Shown: positions 1 through 9,197, numbered from the stretch's first letter. The stretch: 64,000 nt of DNA from Parenemella sanctibonifatiensis (GCF_002250565.1 NZ_NMVJ01000008.1:62001-126000); one strand, 5' to 3'. The notes: generated by a model from the sequence alone, not told the origin. A program made the numbers and translations.

Positions 1-1
1 G

Positions 2-1027
2 CTGGGCTGGACCCGCTGGCTGCTGACCGAGGCCACCGGACGCGGCATCGACCGGCTGCTGTTCTGCTCCCGGGACGGCTATCGGCCGCTGCAGTGGGCC
101 CAGCAGCTGGCGGCGCTCGACGGCGCACCGGCCGGACTGCCGCAGATGCACTACCTGTTCAGCTCCCGCACCGCGATCATGCCGATGTTCAGCGCCGATC
201 CGGCGCGGGCGGCGTACACGGAGTTCGTGCACGGCCTGAATCCGAACAACACCCCTCGCACCGTGCTGGAGACCCGGCTCGGCACCGAGGCGGCCGCCCG
301 GCTCCTGCCGTCAGTCACGGCGGCCGGGTTTGCACCCGAGCGTCCCATCGGCGGCCCGCGCCGGCAGGAGTTCCTGGCGGTGCTGGGTCGGCTCGCCGAC
401 CAGATCGCCGAGCAGTGTGCGCCGGCCGCTGATCGGGCCGAGCGCTACTACCGCCACGCCGTTGGGGAGGCCGAACGTCCGGCGGTGGTCGACCTGGGTT
501 ATTCGGGGTCCTCACAGCGGGCCGTCAACCTCGCGGTGGGCGGACAGCCGAAGGTCGCGGGCCTGTATTTCACGACCATGGAGCACAACACCGAGTACGC
601 TTGGATCAACGATCTCGAGGTCGCCGAGTTCAGTCAGGAACCGGCCTTCTTCACCGCCGGAGCGCTGCTGGAATGGCTCATCACGCCGGGCTTCTTGCCT
701 GAGTGTGAAGGCTTCGTCGATGATGCCGACGCGCCCGGCGGGGTACGCCCGCAGCTCGGCGCGACACCGCAGGGGGACCCGATTCGGGACCAGGTCGGCA
801 GGGGAGCGGAGCGGTTCTTCGCCGATGCACTGGAGCGATTCGGCGCCGATGTGTGGCAGTTGGTGATGCGGCCCCGACTGTGGACCCATCCGCTGGCGCA
901 GCTGTTCAGCCAGCCCGGCCGTGCCGATGCGATGGCGTTGGGCGCCGGTCGCCACGACGACCGGGCTGGGGCGGCGTACGAGTCGATCCTGGACTACTGG
1001 CCGGCGGGCAAGAAGGCGCGCGGCTGA
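2..1027 (+). CDS. HAD-like polysaccharide-biosynthesis protein, C-terminal part
   Basis: The reading frame is open from the left edge of the window, so the start is missing; 341 residues are visible. Near the left edge is CSRDGYRPL, resembling the phosphatase-type motif of HAD-like proteins found in capsule and glycan clusters (typically FLSRDGY), and about 160 residues in is DLGYSGSSQ, which recurs in the same proteins. Neither motif proves enzyme activity. The exact substrate is unknown; a glycan or glycosyl-phosphate is inferred. The next gene is convergent, 17 bases downstream. Confidence 0.55.
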   Translation: MGWTRWLLTEATGRGIDRLLFCSRDGYRPLQWAQQLAALDGAPAGLPQMHYLFSSRTAIMPMFSADPARAAYTEFVHGLNPNNTPRTVLETRLGTEAAARLLPSVTAAGFAPERPIGGPRRQEFLAVLGRLADQIAEQCAPAADRAERYYRHAVGEAERPAVVDLGYSGSSQRAVNLAVGGQPKVAGLYFTTMEHNTEYAWINDLEVAEFSQEPAFFTAGALLEWLITPGFLPECEGFVDDADAPGGVRPQLGATPQGDPIRDQVGRGAERFFADALERFGADVWQLVMRPRLWTHPLAQLFSQPGRADAMALGAGRHDDRAGAAYESILDYWPAGKKARG

Positions 1028-1043
1028 AGGCGCGCGGTCCCGG

Positions 1044-1370
1044 TCATGCGCCCTTGCCGTGGCGGTTGTTCCAGTCCCGCATCCGTTGCGGGTAGGGGAC
1101 GACGCCGGCCTGGTGGACCGGCAGCTTCAGTTCTTTGGCGAGGGCGCGTCCCTGCTTGGTGTCGGGGATGCTGCGTCGGGTCCATTCGCCGTCGTGGGCG
1201 ACCAACAGGATCGAGGCTGGTCCGATCGTCGTGGCTGGTTCCAGCCACGCCTCCACACCCTCGCGGTCAGCCGCCCAGGACCGTAGGTGGTCCAAGGAAG
1301 CGCTGCTGCGCGCCGCACCGCCGCCCCGGCGTGCACCGGAGCGGCGGCGGAAGCGGTCGAACAGTCCCAT
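1044..1370 (-). CDS. Conserved small hypothetical protein
   Basis: 108 residues beginning MGLFDRFRRRSG, a basic, probably flexible N-terminus, followed by a compact region ending in RMRDWNNRHGKG. It starts 13 bases after pepA on the same strand, so it is probably its operon partner. I do not recognise a domain; proteins with this look occur next to aminopeptidase genes in actinobacteria, but I assign no function. No strong ribosome binding site precedes the ATG. Confidence 0.6.
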   Translation of the reverse strand: MGLFDRFRRRSGARRGGGAARSSASLDHLRSWAADREGVEAWLEPATTIGPASILLVAHDGEWTRRSIPDTKQGRALAKELKLPVHQAGVVPYPQRMRDWNNRHGKGA

Positions 1371-1383
1371 CGGCGGGGTGGTC

Positions 1384-2853
1384 TCAGCCGGCCAGCGACT
1401 GGGCCAGCTTCACCAGGGTGCGGACGCCCGAGCCGGTGCCGCCCTCCGGGGTGTAGTCCTTCGGGCCGCCGGTGTTGTACGCCGTCGGCGCGATGTCGAG
1501 GTGGCCCCAGGTGTGGTCGCCCACGAAGCGACGCAGGAAGGCGGCAGCCATCTGGGTGCCGGCACCGCGCGACTTGTTGTCGCCGGACTTGAGGTCGGCG
1601 ACGCTGGAGGCGAGCCGCTCGTCCGCGTCCTCACCGATCCGCAGCGGCCACGCGCCCTCGCCGGCGCTCTCGGCGGCCGCGAGGATCCGGTCGACCAGCT
1701 CGTCGTCGTTGCCCAGCACGCCGAAGTCGGACTCGCCGAGACCGACGACAGCCGCACCGGTCAGCGTGGCGACGTCGATGATGACATCGGGCTTGTCCTC
1801 GGTGCCACGGGCCAGACCGTCAGCCATGACCAGCCGGCCCTCAGCGTCGGTGTTGACGTTCTCGACGGTGGTGCCGCCGTACATCGTCAGGACGTCGGAG
1901 GGGCGGTAGGCGCTGCCCGAGGGCATGTTCTCGGCCAGGCAGGCGTACGCCGTGACCTTGATCTTGAGGCCGAGTGAGGCGATCGCACCGAGCGCGGCCA
2001 CGACGGCGGCGGCGCCGCCCATGTCGCACTTCATGGTGTACATGCCGGCCGGCGGCTTGATGTCCAGGCCGCCCGAGTCGAAGGTGATGCCCTTGCCGAC
2101 CAGCACCAGATGGGCCTTGGCGCCACGCGGCGCGTAGCTGGCGCGGACCAGGCGGGGCTTGCGGTCCGAGCCGCCGCCGACCGCCATCAGGCCGCCGTAG
2201 CCGCCCTTGGCGAGCTGCGTGTCGTCGAGGATCTCGACATCGGCCTTGGTGCCGCGCAGGTGCTCCTTGATGGCGCTGGCGAAGGTCTCGGGATAGAGCA
2301 GATTGGCCGGAATGTTGACCCACTCGCGCGCCACGCAGACGGCTTCGGCGACCGTGGCGGCGGTGCTGGCGGTCGCGGCATCCGCCGAGGCGACCACAGT
2401 GATCGCCGTGAGGGCTGACTTTTCGGGCGAGGCAGTGATGGGGGTGTAGCTGTAGCTGGCCAGCAGCGCACCCTCGGCGATCGCTTGGACCTGCTCGGCC
2501 TCGCCGGCGGGCAGCGCGAGCGTCACCGTAGTGGTGCCCAGCTTCGCGGCGCGCCGCAGACCAGCGCCGGCGGCACGGCGCAGTTGTTCGGGGGAGAGGT
2601 CGGCGGGCGACTCGCCCAGGCCGACCAGCACGACGGCACCATCAGGCCCCGGCAGCACCGTGGTCTCGGCCAGCTTGGCGCCGGCACCGACCATCGCAGC
2701 GGCGGCGGCCAGATCGCCAGCCTTCTCCCACTTCTTGGCGGTCTTGCTCGGAAGACCCTGCAGCGAACTTCCGTCATATCCGACGACGACGGGAGCGCCA
2801 TCGGGAACGGTGGAAGCGAGCGTGAGGCCGGGCAGGGTGACGGTCGAAGACAT
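1384..2853 (-). CDS. pepA: Leucyl aminopeptidase (M17 family)
   Basis: Cytosolic dizinc aminopeptidase that removes N-terminal residues from peptides. The 489-residue length is normal for the family. The catalytic domain carries VGKGITFDSGG (residues 252-262), with the metal-binding lysine and aspartate, and NTDAEGRL (334-341), the M17 signature. The N-terminal third is the less conserved macro-like domain. An ATG preceded by GGAG sets the start. It is divergent from gcvT and followed on its own strand by a small hypothetical gene. The same aminopeptidase/gcvT neighbourhood exists in mycobacteria. Confidence 0.95.
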   Translation of the reverse strand: MSSTVTLPGLTLASTVPDGAPVVVGYDGSSLQGLPSKTAKKWEKAGDLAAAAAMVGAGAKLAETTVLPGPDGAVVLVGLGESPADLSPEQLRRAAGAGLRRAAKLGTTTVTLALPAGEAEQVQAIAEGALLASYSYTPITASPEKSALTAITVVASADAATASTAATVAEAVCVAREWVNIPANLLYPETFASAIKEHLRGTKADVEILDDTQLAKGGYGGLMAVGGGSDRKPRLVRASYAPRGAKAHLVLVGKGITFDSGGLDIKPPAGMYTMKCDMGGAAAVVAALGAIASLGLKIKVTAYACLAENMPSGSAYRPSDVLTMYGGTTVENVNTDAEGRLVMADGLARGTEDKPDVIIDVATLTGAAVVGLGESDFGVLGNDDELVDRILAAAESAGEGAWPLRIGEDADERLASSVADLKSGDNKSRGAGTQMAAAFLRRFVGDHTWGHLDIAPTAYNTGGPKDYTPEGGTGSGVRTLVKLAQSLAG

Positions 2854-3049
2854 GGTTCTCCAAACAGTGCTAGCAAGACGAACAAAGAGATACGAGTAGC
2901 GAACTACTGGCTTGCCAGCCTAGTGGCCCGCCCGGACAGTTTCGGGGGCGCTCCCCACCAACCGGGCGATCGGTGCGGATCGGGTATGTTGCCGGGAAGG
3001 AACCGGACCCCGCGACCGGCGGTGGCGCCGACCCCGACGAGGAGGCACA

Positions 3050-4165
3050 GTGTCAGACCTGTTGACCACGCCCCTGCACGCTTGGCACGAGGAAGCAGGA
3101 GCCAAGTTTGCCGAGTTCGGCGGCTGGTCGATGCCACTGGAGTACGCCGGTGCCGGCATCCTGAGCGAGCATGCCGCGGTCCGCAGCGGCGTCGGGATCT
3201 TCGACGTCAGTCACTTGGGCACCGTCTGGCTGCGCGGCCCGGGCGCGAAGGACCACGCCAACGGCATCCTCACCAACGACCTGGGCCGGATCGCGCCGGG
3301 ACAGGCCCAGTACACCTTGTTGTGCAACGAGTCCGGCGGGGTGATCGATGATCTGATCGTCTACCTCTTCAGCGACGAGGAGTTGCTGCTGGTCCCCAAC
3401 ACGGCCAACGCCGCTGCCGTGATCGGGGCGCTGACCGCCGAGCTGCCCGATGCCGTCGAACTCACCGACGAGCATCGCGATCGCGCGATCATCGCGGTCC
3501 AGGGCACCCAATCAGATGAGGTGCTGCGCGAGGCAGGACTGCCCGCCGGACACGATTACATGGAGTTTGCCGAGGCTGAACTGGCCACCGACGCCGGCGC
3601 AGTGCCGGTGACGGTCTGCCGCACCGGCTACACCGGTGAACGCGGCTATGAGGTGGTGGCCCCGGCCGACGGCGCGAAGGCGGTGTGGCAGCGCCTGATC
3701 GAGGCGGGCAAGCCCTATGGAATGCAGCCGGCCGGACTCGGCGCGCGGGACACGTTGCGTACGGAGCTGGGTTATCCGTTGCACGGTCAGGACCTCAGCC
3801 CCGAGATCACCGCGCTCGAGGCCAAGCTGGGCTGGGCCATCGGCTGGGACAAGCCGAGCTTTGCCGGTCACGAGGCGCTGCGCCAGCAACGAGCCGACAA
3901 GCCGACCCGGCTCCTGCGCGGGCTGGTCGCCAACGGCCGTGGCATCCCGCGGCCGGGCATGACCGTCTCCAATGAGGCCGGTGAGCCGATCGGGACCATC
4001 ACTTCGGGTACGTTCTCCCCGACACTGAAGAAGGGGATCGGCCTGGCGCTGATCACTGTCGGCAACCCGGACGGCTCCCAGGTGAACGTCGAGGTACGCA
4101 ACCGGCAGGAATCCTTCACCCTGACCAAGCCGCCGTTCGTGGCGGCCCGGGTGAGGGAAGGCTGA
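3050..4165 (+). CDS. gcvT: Glycine cleavage system T protein (aminomethyltransferase)
   Basis: 371 residues, full family length. GcvT moves the methylene group from the aminomethyl-lipoyl H protein to tetrahydrofolate and releases ammonia. The N-terminus LHAWHEEAGAKFAEFGGWSMP and the stretch RSGVGIFDVSHLG are typical of the family; CRTGYTGERGYE follows mid-protein. The start is GTG with a good GAGGAGG site a few bases upstream. No gcvP, gcvH or lpd lies in the window, so the other subunits are elsewhere. Folate linkage connects it loosely to the MetF fusion at 50 kb. Confidence 0.95.
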   Translation: MSDLLTTPLHAWHEEAGAKFAEFGGWSMPLEYAGAGILSEHAAVRSGVGIFDVSHLGTVWLRGPGAKDHANGILTNDLGRIAPGQAQYTLLCNESGGVIDDLIVYLFSDEELLLVPNTANAAAVIGALTAELPDAVELTDEHRDRAIIAVQGTQSDEVLREAGLPAGHDYMEFAEAELATDAGAVPVTVCRTGYTGERGYEVVAPADGAKAVWQRLIEAGKPYGMQPAGLGARDTLRTELGYPLHGQDLSPEITALEAKLGWAIGWDKPSFAGHEALRQQRADKPTRLLRGLVANGRGIPRPGMTVSNEAGEPIGTITSGTFSPTLKKGIGLALITVGNPDGSQVNVEVRNRQESFTLTKPPFVAARVREG

Positions 4166-4182
4166 ATGCGGGAGGACGCGAG

Positions 4183-4599
4183 GTGAATCCACAAGCGGCG
4201 AATCGACACGCGGCGAATCGACACGCGGCGAATCGACACGCGGCGAATCGACACGCGGTACGCCTGGCGGCCCACGTCGCCCTGATCGTCATCGGTCTGG
4301 GCACGGTGGTCTGGGGCCTGACCGCGGGTCAGAACCCGCAGATCTCCTGCCACGGGAACGTCATGAACCCCGGCGACCTGTGCAACAAGCTTGATTTCGA
4401 CGGCACCCAGAGCGGTGCGGTGCAGACTTACGAAGAACGGCGCAGCGCCGCACTGCTGGGCGTACCGTTCATGATCGGCGCAGGCATCCTGGTGGCCGGC
4501 TTCGGCACCGCGCTCACCGTGCAGGAAGTCCGCCGCGGGCGTACGGTCCAGAGCCCGGAGGAACGCGAACCCGAGGTGGCCGAAGCCTCCTCGGAGTGA
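4183..4599 (+). CDS. Small membrane protein with N-terminal AANRH repeats
   Basis: 138 residues from a GTG start 17 bases after gcvT. The N-terminus is four direct copies of AANRH encoded by a 15-bp tandem repeat; two hydrophobic segments follow (about residues 28-46 and 90-108) with a two-cysteine loop between them (SCHGN...LCNKL), so the loop is probably outside and could form a disulfide. The C-terminus is acidic. The membrane core resembles short actinobacterial proteins of unknown function. The repeat probably extends the cytoplasmic tail; alternatively the true start lies after it, although no better start codon is evident. Confidence 0.65.
   Translation: MNPQAANRHAANRHAANRHAANRHAVRLAAHVALIVIGLGTVVWGLTAGQNPQISCHGNVMNPGDLCNKLDFDGTQSGAVQTYEERRSAALLGVPFMIGAGILVAGFGTALTVQEVRRGRTVQSPEEREPEVAEASSE
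4195..4254 (+). repeat. Four perfect 15-bp tandem repeats
   Basis: The unit gcggcgaatcgacac occurs four times in a row without mismatch at 4195-4209, 4210-4224, 4225-4239 and 4240-4254. It keeps the reading frame of the overlying gene, so changes in copy number would add or remove five residues each. Confidence 0.97.
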
Positions 4600-4603
4600 G
4601 CCC

Positions 4604-5236
4604 TCAGAACTTCTCGCCGCGCTTGATGGTCGGCGCGGGCTGGCGGAAGCGGCGGATCTGCATGGCGCGATTCAGGCCGTACATGAACAGGCCTCGGGTG
4701 TGCTCATTGGGGAGGCGTTCGTTGAGCAGCTTCTTGTAGCGGCGCCACATCACCCACATGTCCAGGACCACCAGCACCAGCAGCAGCCAGGTCGCCAGCG
4801 AGGCGATCACCTGCAGCACCGGGAACTGCGACCCGAGCAACAGCACCGCCAGAATCACGATCATCACCGGCAGTGCAAACTCGGCGAGGTTGCGTCGCGA
4901 GTCGATGTGGTTGCGCATCAGCTCCCGCGACGGCATCTTCTCGGTGAGTTGCAGCGCCTTGTCACGGTTCTCGAACTTGGCCTGCCGTTCCCGCTTGCGC
5001 CGCTCGGCCTTCGACAGGGTCGGGTGCAGGGCCTCGCGGCGTTCCCGCTCGGCGTCCTTGCGGCTCCGCGTGGGGTGAGGCTTCTTGGCGCCGGGCACCT
5101 GCTCGGGCTTCGGCTCCGGCGCCGGGGCCGTGACCACCTTGGCCTTCTTCGTCGACGGCTCGTCGGTGCGGACCAGACTCGTCCGACCCTCCTTGGCGTC
5201 GGCAGACTGGCGCTCGTACGGCTTGAACAAACCCAC
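4604..5236 (-). CDS. DUF3043 membrane protein
   Basis: 210 residues from GTG (GLFKPYERQ...), chosen over an ATG 18 bases upstream because GGAG sits at the right distance from the GTG. The first half is highly charged and Lys/Arg/Pro-rich; two adjacent hydrophobic stretches follow (around residues 120-160), then a basic tail with RGLFMYGLNRAMQIRRFRQP. This layout is that of DUF3043, a conserved actinobacterial membrane protein of unknown role. It is divergent from the pspA operon and convergent with the repeat protein. Confidence 0.8.
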   Translation of the reverse strand: MGLFKPYERQSADAKEGRTSLVRTDEPSTKKAKVVTAPAPEPKPEQVPGAKKPHPTRSRKDAERERREALHPTLSKAERRKRERQAKFENRDKALQLTEKMPSRELMRNHIDSRRNLAEFALPVMIVILAVLLLGSQFPVLQVIASLATWLLLVLVVLDMWVMWRRYKKLLNERLPNEHTRGLFMYGLNRAMQIRRFRQPAPTIKRGEKF

Positions 5237-5482
5237 GGTGTGAACTCCTGGCATGCAGCGATGTGCGGGAGGCCCCCAACCTCCGGGATTTCCCCAAGGG
5301 CGTGCACGACGGCGTACGCCTCAGGTGGGAGAGGCCAGTCTAACTGTTGGAACCGTGGTCGTCAGTACGCCGGATCTGCCAGATCGTCTTGATCCGGACC
5401 GCCCCGGGGGGTGCATGGTTGTGACCGACCCCCTAGGCTGGGTGCCGGTACACCGGTGCCACCTCGAAAGGACATCGACCTC

Positions 5483-6394
5483 GTGAGCGGATTCTTCCAA
5501 CGGCTGTCCACGATCTTCCGCGCCAAGGCTGATCAGGCCCTGGACAAGGCTGAGGATCCTCGGCAGACACTCGACTACTCCTACCAGCGCCAGTTGGAGC
5601 TCCTGCAGAAGGTGCGACGAGGTGTTGCGGATGTGACCACCAGCCGCAAGCGGGTGGAGTTCCAGGCCAACCAGCTCAACGCCGAGGTGGACAAGCTGAC
5701 CACCGCCGCGCAGCGGGCACTCGGACAGGGGCGCGAGGACCTCGCACGGGAGGCGCTGACCCGCAAGTCCGGCCTGCAGCAGCAGCTGGCCGACCTGCAG
5801 ACCCAGCACCAGACCCTGCAGGCCGAGGAGGACAAGCTGGTCCAGGCGAGCAAGCGCCTGCAGGCCAAGGTTGACGCCTTCCGGACCCGCAAGGAGACCA
5901 TCAAGGCGACCTACTCGGCGGCCGAGGCCCAGACCCGCATCAACGAAGCCTTCTCCGGCATCGGCGAGGAAATGGGCGATGTCGGCATGGCCATCCAGCG
6001 CGCCGAGGACAAGACCCAGCAGATGCAGGCCCGCGCCTCCGCCATCGACGAGCTCATCGCGACCGGCGCCCTGGAGGATCCGACCGGGTCCGCCCAGGAC
6101 GACATCACCCGTGAGCTCGACGCGCTCGCCTCGGGCAGCCAGGTCGAGGACGAGCTCGCCCAGATGAAGGCCGCGATCGGTCAGGGCCCCAGCGCCGCGC
6201 CGGGGCAGCTCCCCGCCGGTCAGGCCCCTGCTCAGCAACAGCAGCAGTACAACCAGTCCGCCGGTGGCCAGGCTCCCACCACGCCGCCAGTGGCCTCCCA
6301 GCCCGGTCAGCAGGCGGGCGGTCAGCCCTTCGCGCAGGGGTCGCCGCAGCAGGCGACCGATGCCGAGATCGTTGAGGACGGTGGCCAGCAGTGA
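5483..6394 (+). CDS. pspA: PspA/IM30 phage-shock membrane-maintenance protein
   Basis: 303 residues. The GTG at 5483 is preferred because GAAAGGA lies upstream and because the product then begins SGFFQRLSTIFRAKADQALDK, the usual membrane-binding amphipathic helix of PspA. Residues 25-220 form a long coiled coil typical of this ESCRT-III-like family, which stabilises stressed membranes. The tail, residues 235-303, is Gln/Pro/Gly-rich and low complexity, an extension common in actinobacteria. It overlaps the next gene by four bases (GTGA), so translation is coupled. Confidence 0.92.
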   Translation: MSGFFQRLSTIFRAKADQALDKAEDPRQTLDYSYQRQLELLQKVRRGVADVTTSRKRVEFQANQLNAEVDKLTTAAQRALGQGREDLAREALTRKSGLQQQLADLQTQHQTLQAEEDKLVQASKRLQAKVDAFRTRKETIKATYSAAEAQTRINEAFSGIGEEMGDVGMAIQRAEDKTQQMQARASAIDELIATGALEDPTGSAQDDITRELDALASGSQVEDELAQMKAAIGQGPSAAPGQLPAGQAPAQQQQQYNQSAGGQAPTTPPVASQPGQQAGGQPFAQGSPQQATDAEIVEDGGQQ

Positions 6395-6684
6395 TCATTC
6401 GCATCATGGGTGAGGGCCAGTGGCGGATCGACGCAGCCGCTCTGGAGTCCCTGAACCAGCTCGACGAGGCCGTGGAGAACGCGGTCAACGCCGACAACCA
6501 GGACCAGCTCAGCCAGGCCCTCAATGGCCTGCACGACCGGGTCCGCGCTGTTGGCACCGAGGTTCCCGACGACGAACTCGTCGACTCCGACCTGATCCTG
6601 CCCAATACTGACGCCACCGTGGCTGAGGTACGCGCCATGCTCGCCGAGAGCAAGGCTGACGAAGGGCTCATCCCCGAAGCATGA
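6391..6684 (+). CDS. PspA-associated small protein
   Basis: 97 residues beginning MIIRIMGEGQWRID. It starts inside the pspA stop (GTGA). The sequence is acidic, mostly helical, and matches the small partner encoded directly after pspA in many actinobacteria (PspAA type). Its biochemical role is not established; binding or modulating PspA is inferred from the coupling. It overlaps the next gene by ATGA. Confidence 0.8.
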   Translation: MIIRIMGEGQWRIDAAALESLNQLDEAVENAVNADNQDQLSQALNGLHDRVRAVGTEVPDDELVDSDLILPNTDATVAEVRAMLAESKADEGLIPEA

Positions 6685-7685
6685 GGATCCTGGCGATCGC
6701 CGAGGCGATCGGCCCCCTCGCAGCAGCACACGCCGCCACCGCCCTCGCCCGAGGCGCGGTGGCGGCTGGCTGTCCGGCCGGAAATCTGGCGGCGGTGCCG
6801 TTGGCCGAGGCGGGCCCCGGTTTCGGAGAGGTGTGGGCGGCGCTGGAGGGGCAGCCACTGGAACGCTCCATCACCGACGAACCGGCCGAACGGTGGTCGG
6901 TGCCCTCCCGGGACAGCCTCGCGGTCGGGGTGAGCCGGCTCGGCGTCGAAGACACCTTCCCGCCGCCGGTCAGTTCCGCGCTGCTGGGGGAGCACTTGGT
7001 CGCCGAACTGTCCGGCGGAATGCCCTCGCGGGTGGTCCTGGACCTGACCGGCACCGACAGCCATGACCTGGGGCGCGGCTTCCTGACCGCCGTCGCCGGC
7101 GCCGGCTTGGCCAGCACTGAACTGGTCGGCATCCTGCCCTCGGACCAGACCGATCTGCCGCTGCTGGGGCTGCAGGGCGCCACTGCGAAGGCCGGGTACG
7201 CCGCTGGGCTCGCCGTGGGCGAGGTACTCGCTCTGGAGCGGCAGGCGGAGGCCACTGCGGCCGAACTGACCGCGGCCCACGCCGCGCAGGACGACGCCGC
7301 GTCCCTGCCGGGCTCCGGTGCCCAGGGCGGCCTGGGGTTCGCCGCGGCCCTGCTCGGCGCCCGGTTGGTGTCGGGGCCGGCGTACCTGGCCGAAACCCTG
7401 CGGCTGGATCAGAGCCTGCGCCGCAGCGATCTGGTGCTGTTGGCGGTGCCCAGTCTGGACGTCGCATCCGAGCCGGGACCGGTGACTGACATGGTGCTCG
7501 CGATGGCAGCCGAGGCGATGGTCCCGGTCGTCGGCATCAGCCCAGTGGTCGCGATCGCAGCCCGGGAACTGCGGCTGCGCGGCTTTGAGTCAGCGGCCGC
7601 CTTCGGCCCGGCCAACGGTGACCCGGCGGCGGAGCAAGCGGTCAGCGAGACCGTCTCACGCGTCGTACGCGGCTGGTTGCGCTGA
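6681..7685 (+). CDS. Glycerate kinase-family protein, divergent
   Basis: 334 residues; the start overlaps the preceding stop (ATGA), making this the third gene of a coupled operon with pspA. GSGAQGGLGFAAALLGA (around residue 212) matches the glycine-rich GAGAAGGLGF signature of class II glycerate kinases, and LDLTGTDSHDLGRGFL resembles the upstream region. The usual GEGRLD catalytic stretch near the C-terminus is not visible; the aligned segment reads LLAVPSLDV. It may therefore be catalytically altered. The mycobacterial homologue lies, as here, next to the HesB-type gene. Confidence 0.7.
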   Translation: MRILAIAEAIGPLAAAHAATALARGAVAAGCPAGNLAAVPLAEAGPGFGEVWAALEGQPLERSITDEPAERWSVPSRDSLAVGVSRLGVEDTFPPPVSSALLGEHLVAELSGGMPSRVVLDLTGTDSHDLGRGFLTAVAGAGLASTELVGILPSDQTDLPLLGLQGATAKAGYAAGLAVGEVLALERQAEATAAELTAAHAAQDDAASLPGSGAQGGLGFAAALLGARLVSGPAYLAETLRLDQSLRRSDLVLLAVPSLDVASEPGPVTDMVLAMAAEAMVPVVGISPVVAIAARELRLRGFESAAAFGPANGDPAAEQAVSETVSRVVRGWLR

Positions 7686-7709
7686 GGGCGTACGCGCTGT
7701 GAACACAGA

Positions 7710-7738
7710 TTGGCCTGTCGGCCACAAGAACCTAGAAT
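7710..7738 (+). promoter_or_regulatory. Candidate promoter of erpA-like gene
   Basis: A -35 like ttggcc (7710-7715) and a -10 like tagaat (7733-7738) are separated by 17 bases and lie upstream of the AAGGAGA ribosome site of the Fe-S carrier gene. Spacing and sequence fit a housekeeping promoter; no transcript data are available. Confidence 0.5.
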
Positions 7739-7763
7739 GAATCCATCCGAGGCAAGGAGAGAC

Positions 7764-8132
7764 ATGTCGACCGATACCCAGGTTGAAGCCGAGAACCCCA
7801 CCATCGACGGCATCGTGCTGACCGACGGGGCCGCGACCAAGGTGAAGTCCTTGCTGGCTGCCGAGGGCGAGGCCACCGACTACCAGCTCCGCATCGCCGT
7901 ACAGCCCGGCGGCTGCTCCGGCCTGCGCTACCAGCTCTATTTCGATGACCGCAAGCTCGACGGCGACGTCGTCAAGGACTTCAGCGGCGTTGAGGTGGTG
8001 GCCGACAAGATGAGCTATCCCTACCTCAGCGGTGCCACCATTGACTTCGTGGACACCATCGAGAAGCAGGGCTTCACGATCGACAACCCGAATGCGACCG
8101 GCTCCTGCGCCTGCGGCGACAGCTTCCACTGA
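7764..8132 (+). CDS. erpA: Iron-sulfur cluster carrier (HesB/IscA/ErpA type)
   Basis: 122 residues. The ATG at 7764 follows AAGGAGA by three bases. A-type carriers bind an Fe-S cluster and hand it to apoproteins. The three conserved cysteines are present: one in GGCSGLRYQLYFDD and two in the C-terminal CACGDSF. It sits just upstream of the cytochrome oxidase operon, whose Rieske partner needs Fe-S insertion, although a direct link is inference. A hairpin terminator follows. Confidence 0.88.
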   Translation: MSTDTQVEAENPTIDGIVLTDGAATKVKSLLAAEGEATDYQLRIAVQPGGCSGLRYQLYFDDRKLDGDVVKDFSGVEVVADKMSYPYLSGATIDFVDTIEKQGFTIDNPNATGSCACGDSFH

Positions 8133-8155
8133 TCGACGCTTCACAGGGACCCGCA

Positions 8156-8187
8156 ACGGCCATCCTCCTCGGAGGGTGGCCGTTTCT
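8156..8187 (+). terminator. Rho-independent-type hairpin after erpA
   Basis: Arms acggccatcctcc (8156-8168) and ggagggtggccgt (8171-8183) pair along 13 bp with one G-T pair and are followed by a short T-containing stretch (ttctgct). Confidence 0.8.
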
Positions 8188-8333
8188 GCTGTCCACCTCA
8201 GCCGGTCGGCTTTGCTGTCCTCGAAGCGGGGTCGTAAGGTCAGCACGTACGCCCCGAGCCGATGATTTCGGCTAGGGTACGAGGCGTGATGATTCTCCGC
8301 GATGCTGTGTCGCGGCGCACAGAAAGGCGACAG

Positions 8334-9197
8334 GTGAGCCACTCAGATCGGTGGATGAAGCCACGCCGGTGGGCGATGGTGCTGGGGACGGCTGTACTGG
8401 TGCTGGGACTGACGGGCTGCAGCCCAGAGGTGCTGGACCAGTGGACCCGGTTCGGGCTTCGTGCACCGGCCAGCGACCGCTCAGTCGAGATCGGCGAGCT
8501 GTGGTTCGGATTTTGGGTCACCGCGCTCGCCATCGGCGTCCTGATGTGGGGCCTGATGGGGTACGCCGCGATTCGTTTCCGGAAGGTCAACGAGGACACG
8601 CCCAAGCAGACTCGCTACAACCTCCCGATGGAGATCATGTACACGGTGATCCCGTTCTTCATCATCGGGGTGCTGTTCGTGTACACCATCCAGACCCAGG
8701 ATGCGGTGCTGGAGGAGGAGAACGACGACGCTGTCCTCACCATCAATGTGGTGGGCCAGAAGTGGTCGTGGGCCTTCAACTACATGGAGGCGGACAACCC
8801 CGAGGTCGGCGAGGTCGTGCACCGGGTCGGCACCATCGAGGACACCCCCGAACTGGTGCTGCCGGTCAACCAGCCGGTCCGCTTCAACCTGCACTCGCCC
8901 GACGTGATCCACTCGTTCTGGGTGCCGGAGTTCTATTTCAAGCTTGACCTTATCCCCGGTCGGGAGGCGTCCTTCGACCTCACCCCAACCCGTGAGGGCG
9001 AGTTCCTGGGCAAGTGCGCCGAGCTGTGTGGCACCTACCACGCGGCCATGCTCTTCGAGGTGCGCGTGGTCTCCGAGGCCGAATACCTCGCGTACGTGCA
9101 GGAGTTGCGTGATCGAGGCGACGTCGGTGAGATCCGGGGTCCGGAGGGCAACACGTTGCCCGACACCAGCGAGCAGGCAGGAGGCGGTCACCGATGA
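8334..9197 (+). CDS. ctaC: Cytochrome c oxidase subunit II (CuA)
   Basis: 287 residues from the GTG with AGAAAGG upstream; two earlier in-frame starts exist. The N-terminus is a lipoprotein signal ending LGLTGC. Two transmembrane helices (about 55-80 and 100-122) precede the periplasmic cupredoxin domain with CuA ligands: HSFWVPEF, and [13 protein letters not shown] with both cysteines, the glutamate and the histidine. It passes electrons from the diheme QcrC to CtaD. It overlaps ctaD by four bases. Actinobacteria lack soluble cytochrome c, so it works in a bc1-aa3 supercomplex with the qcr genes 6 kb away. Confidence 0.96.
   Translation: MSHSDRWMKPRRWAMVLGTAVLVLGLTGCSPEVLDQWTRFGLRAPASDRSVEIGELWFGFWVTALAIGVLMWGLMGYAAIRFRKVNEDTPKQTRYNLPMEIMYTVIPFFIIGVLFVYTIQTQDAVLEEENDDAVLTINVVGQKWSWAFNYMEADNPEVGEVVHRVGTIEDTPELVLPVNQPVRFNLHSPDVIHSFWVPEFYFKLDLIPGREASFDLTPTREGEFLGKCAELCGTYHAAMLFEVRVVSEAEYLAYVQELRDRGDVGEIRGPEGNTLPDTSEQAGGGHR

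Noticed and set aside
4195-4254. CRISPR-like repeat
   Set aside because: The units are contiguous, 15 bp, without spacers, and in frame with a gene.
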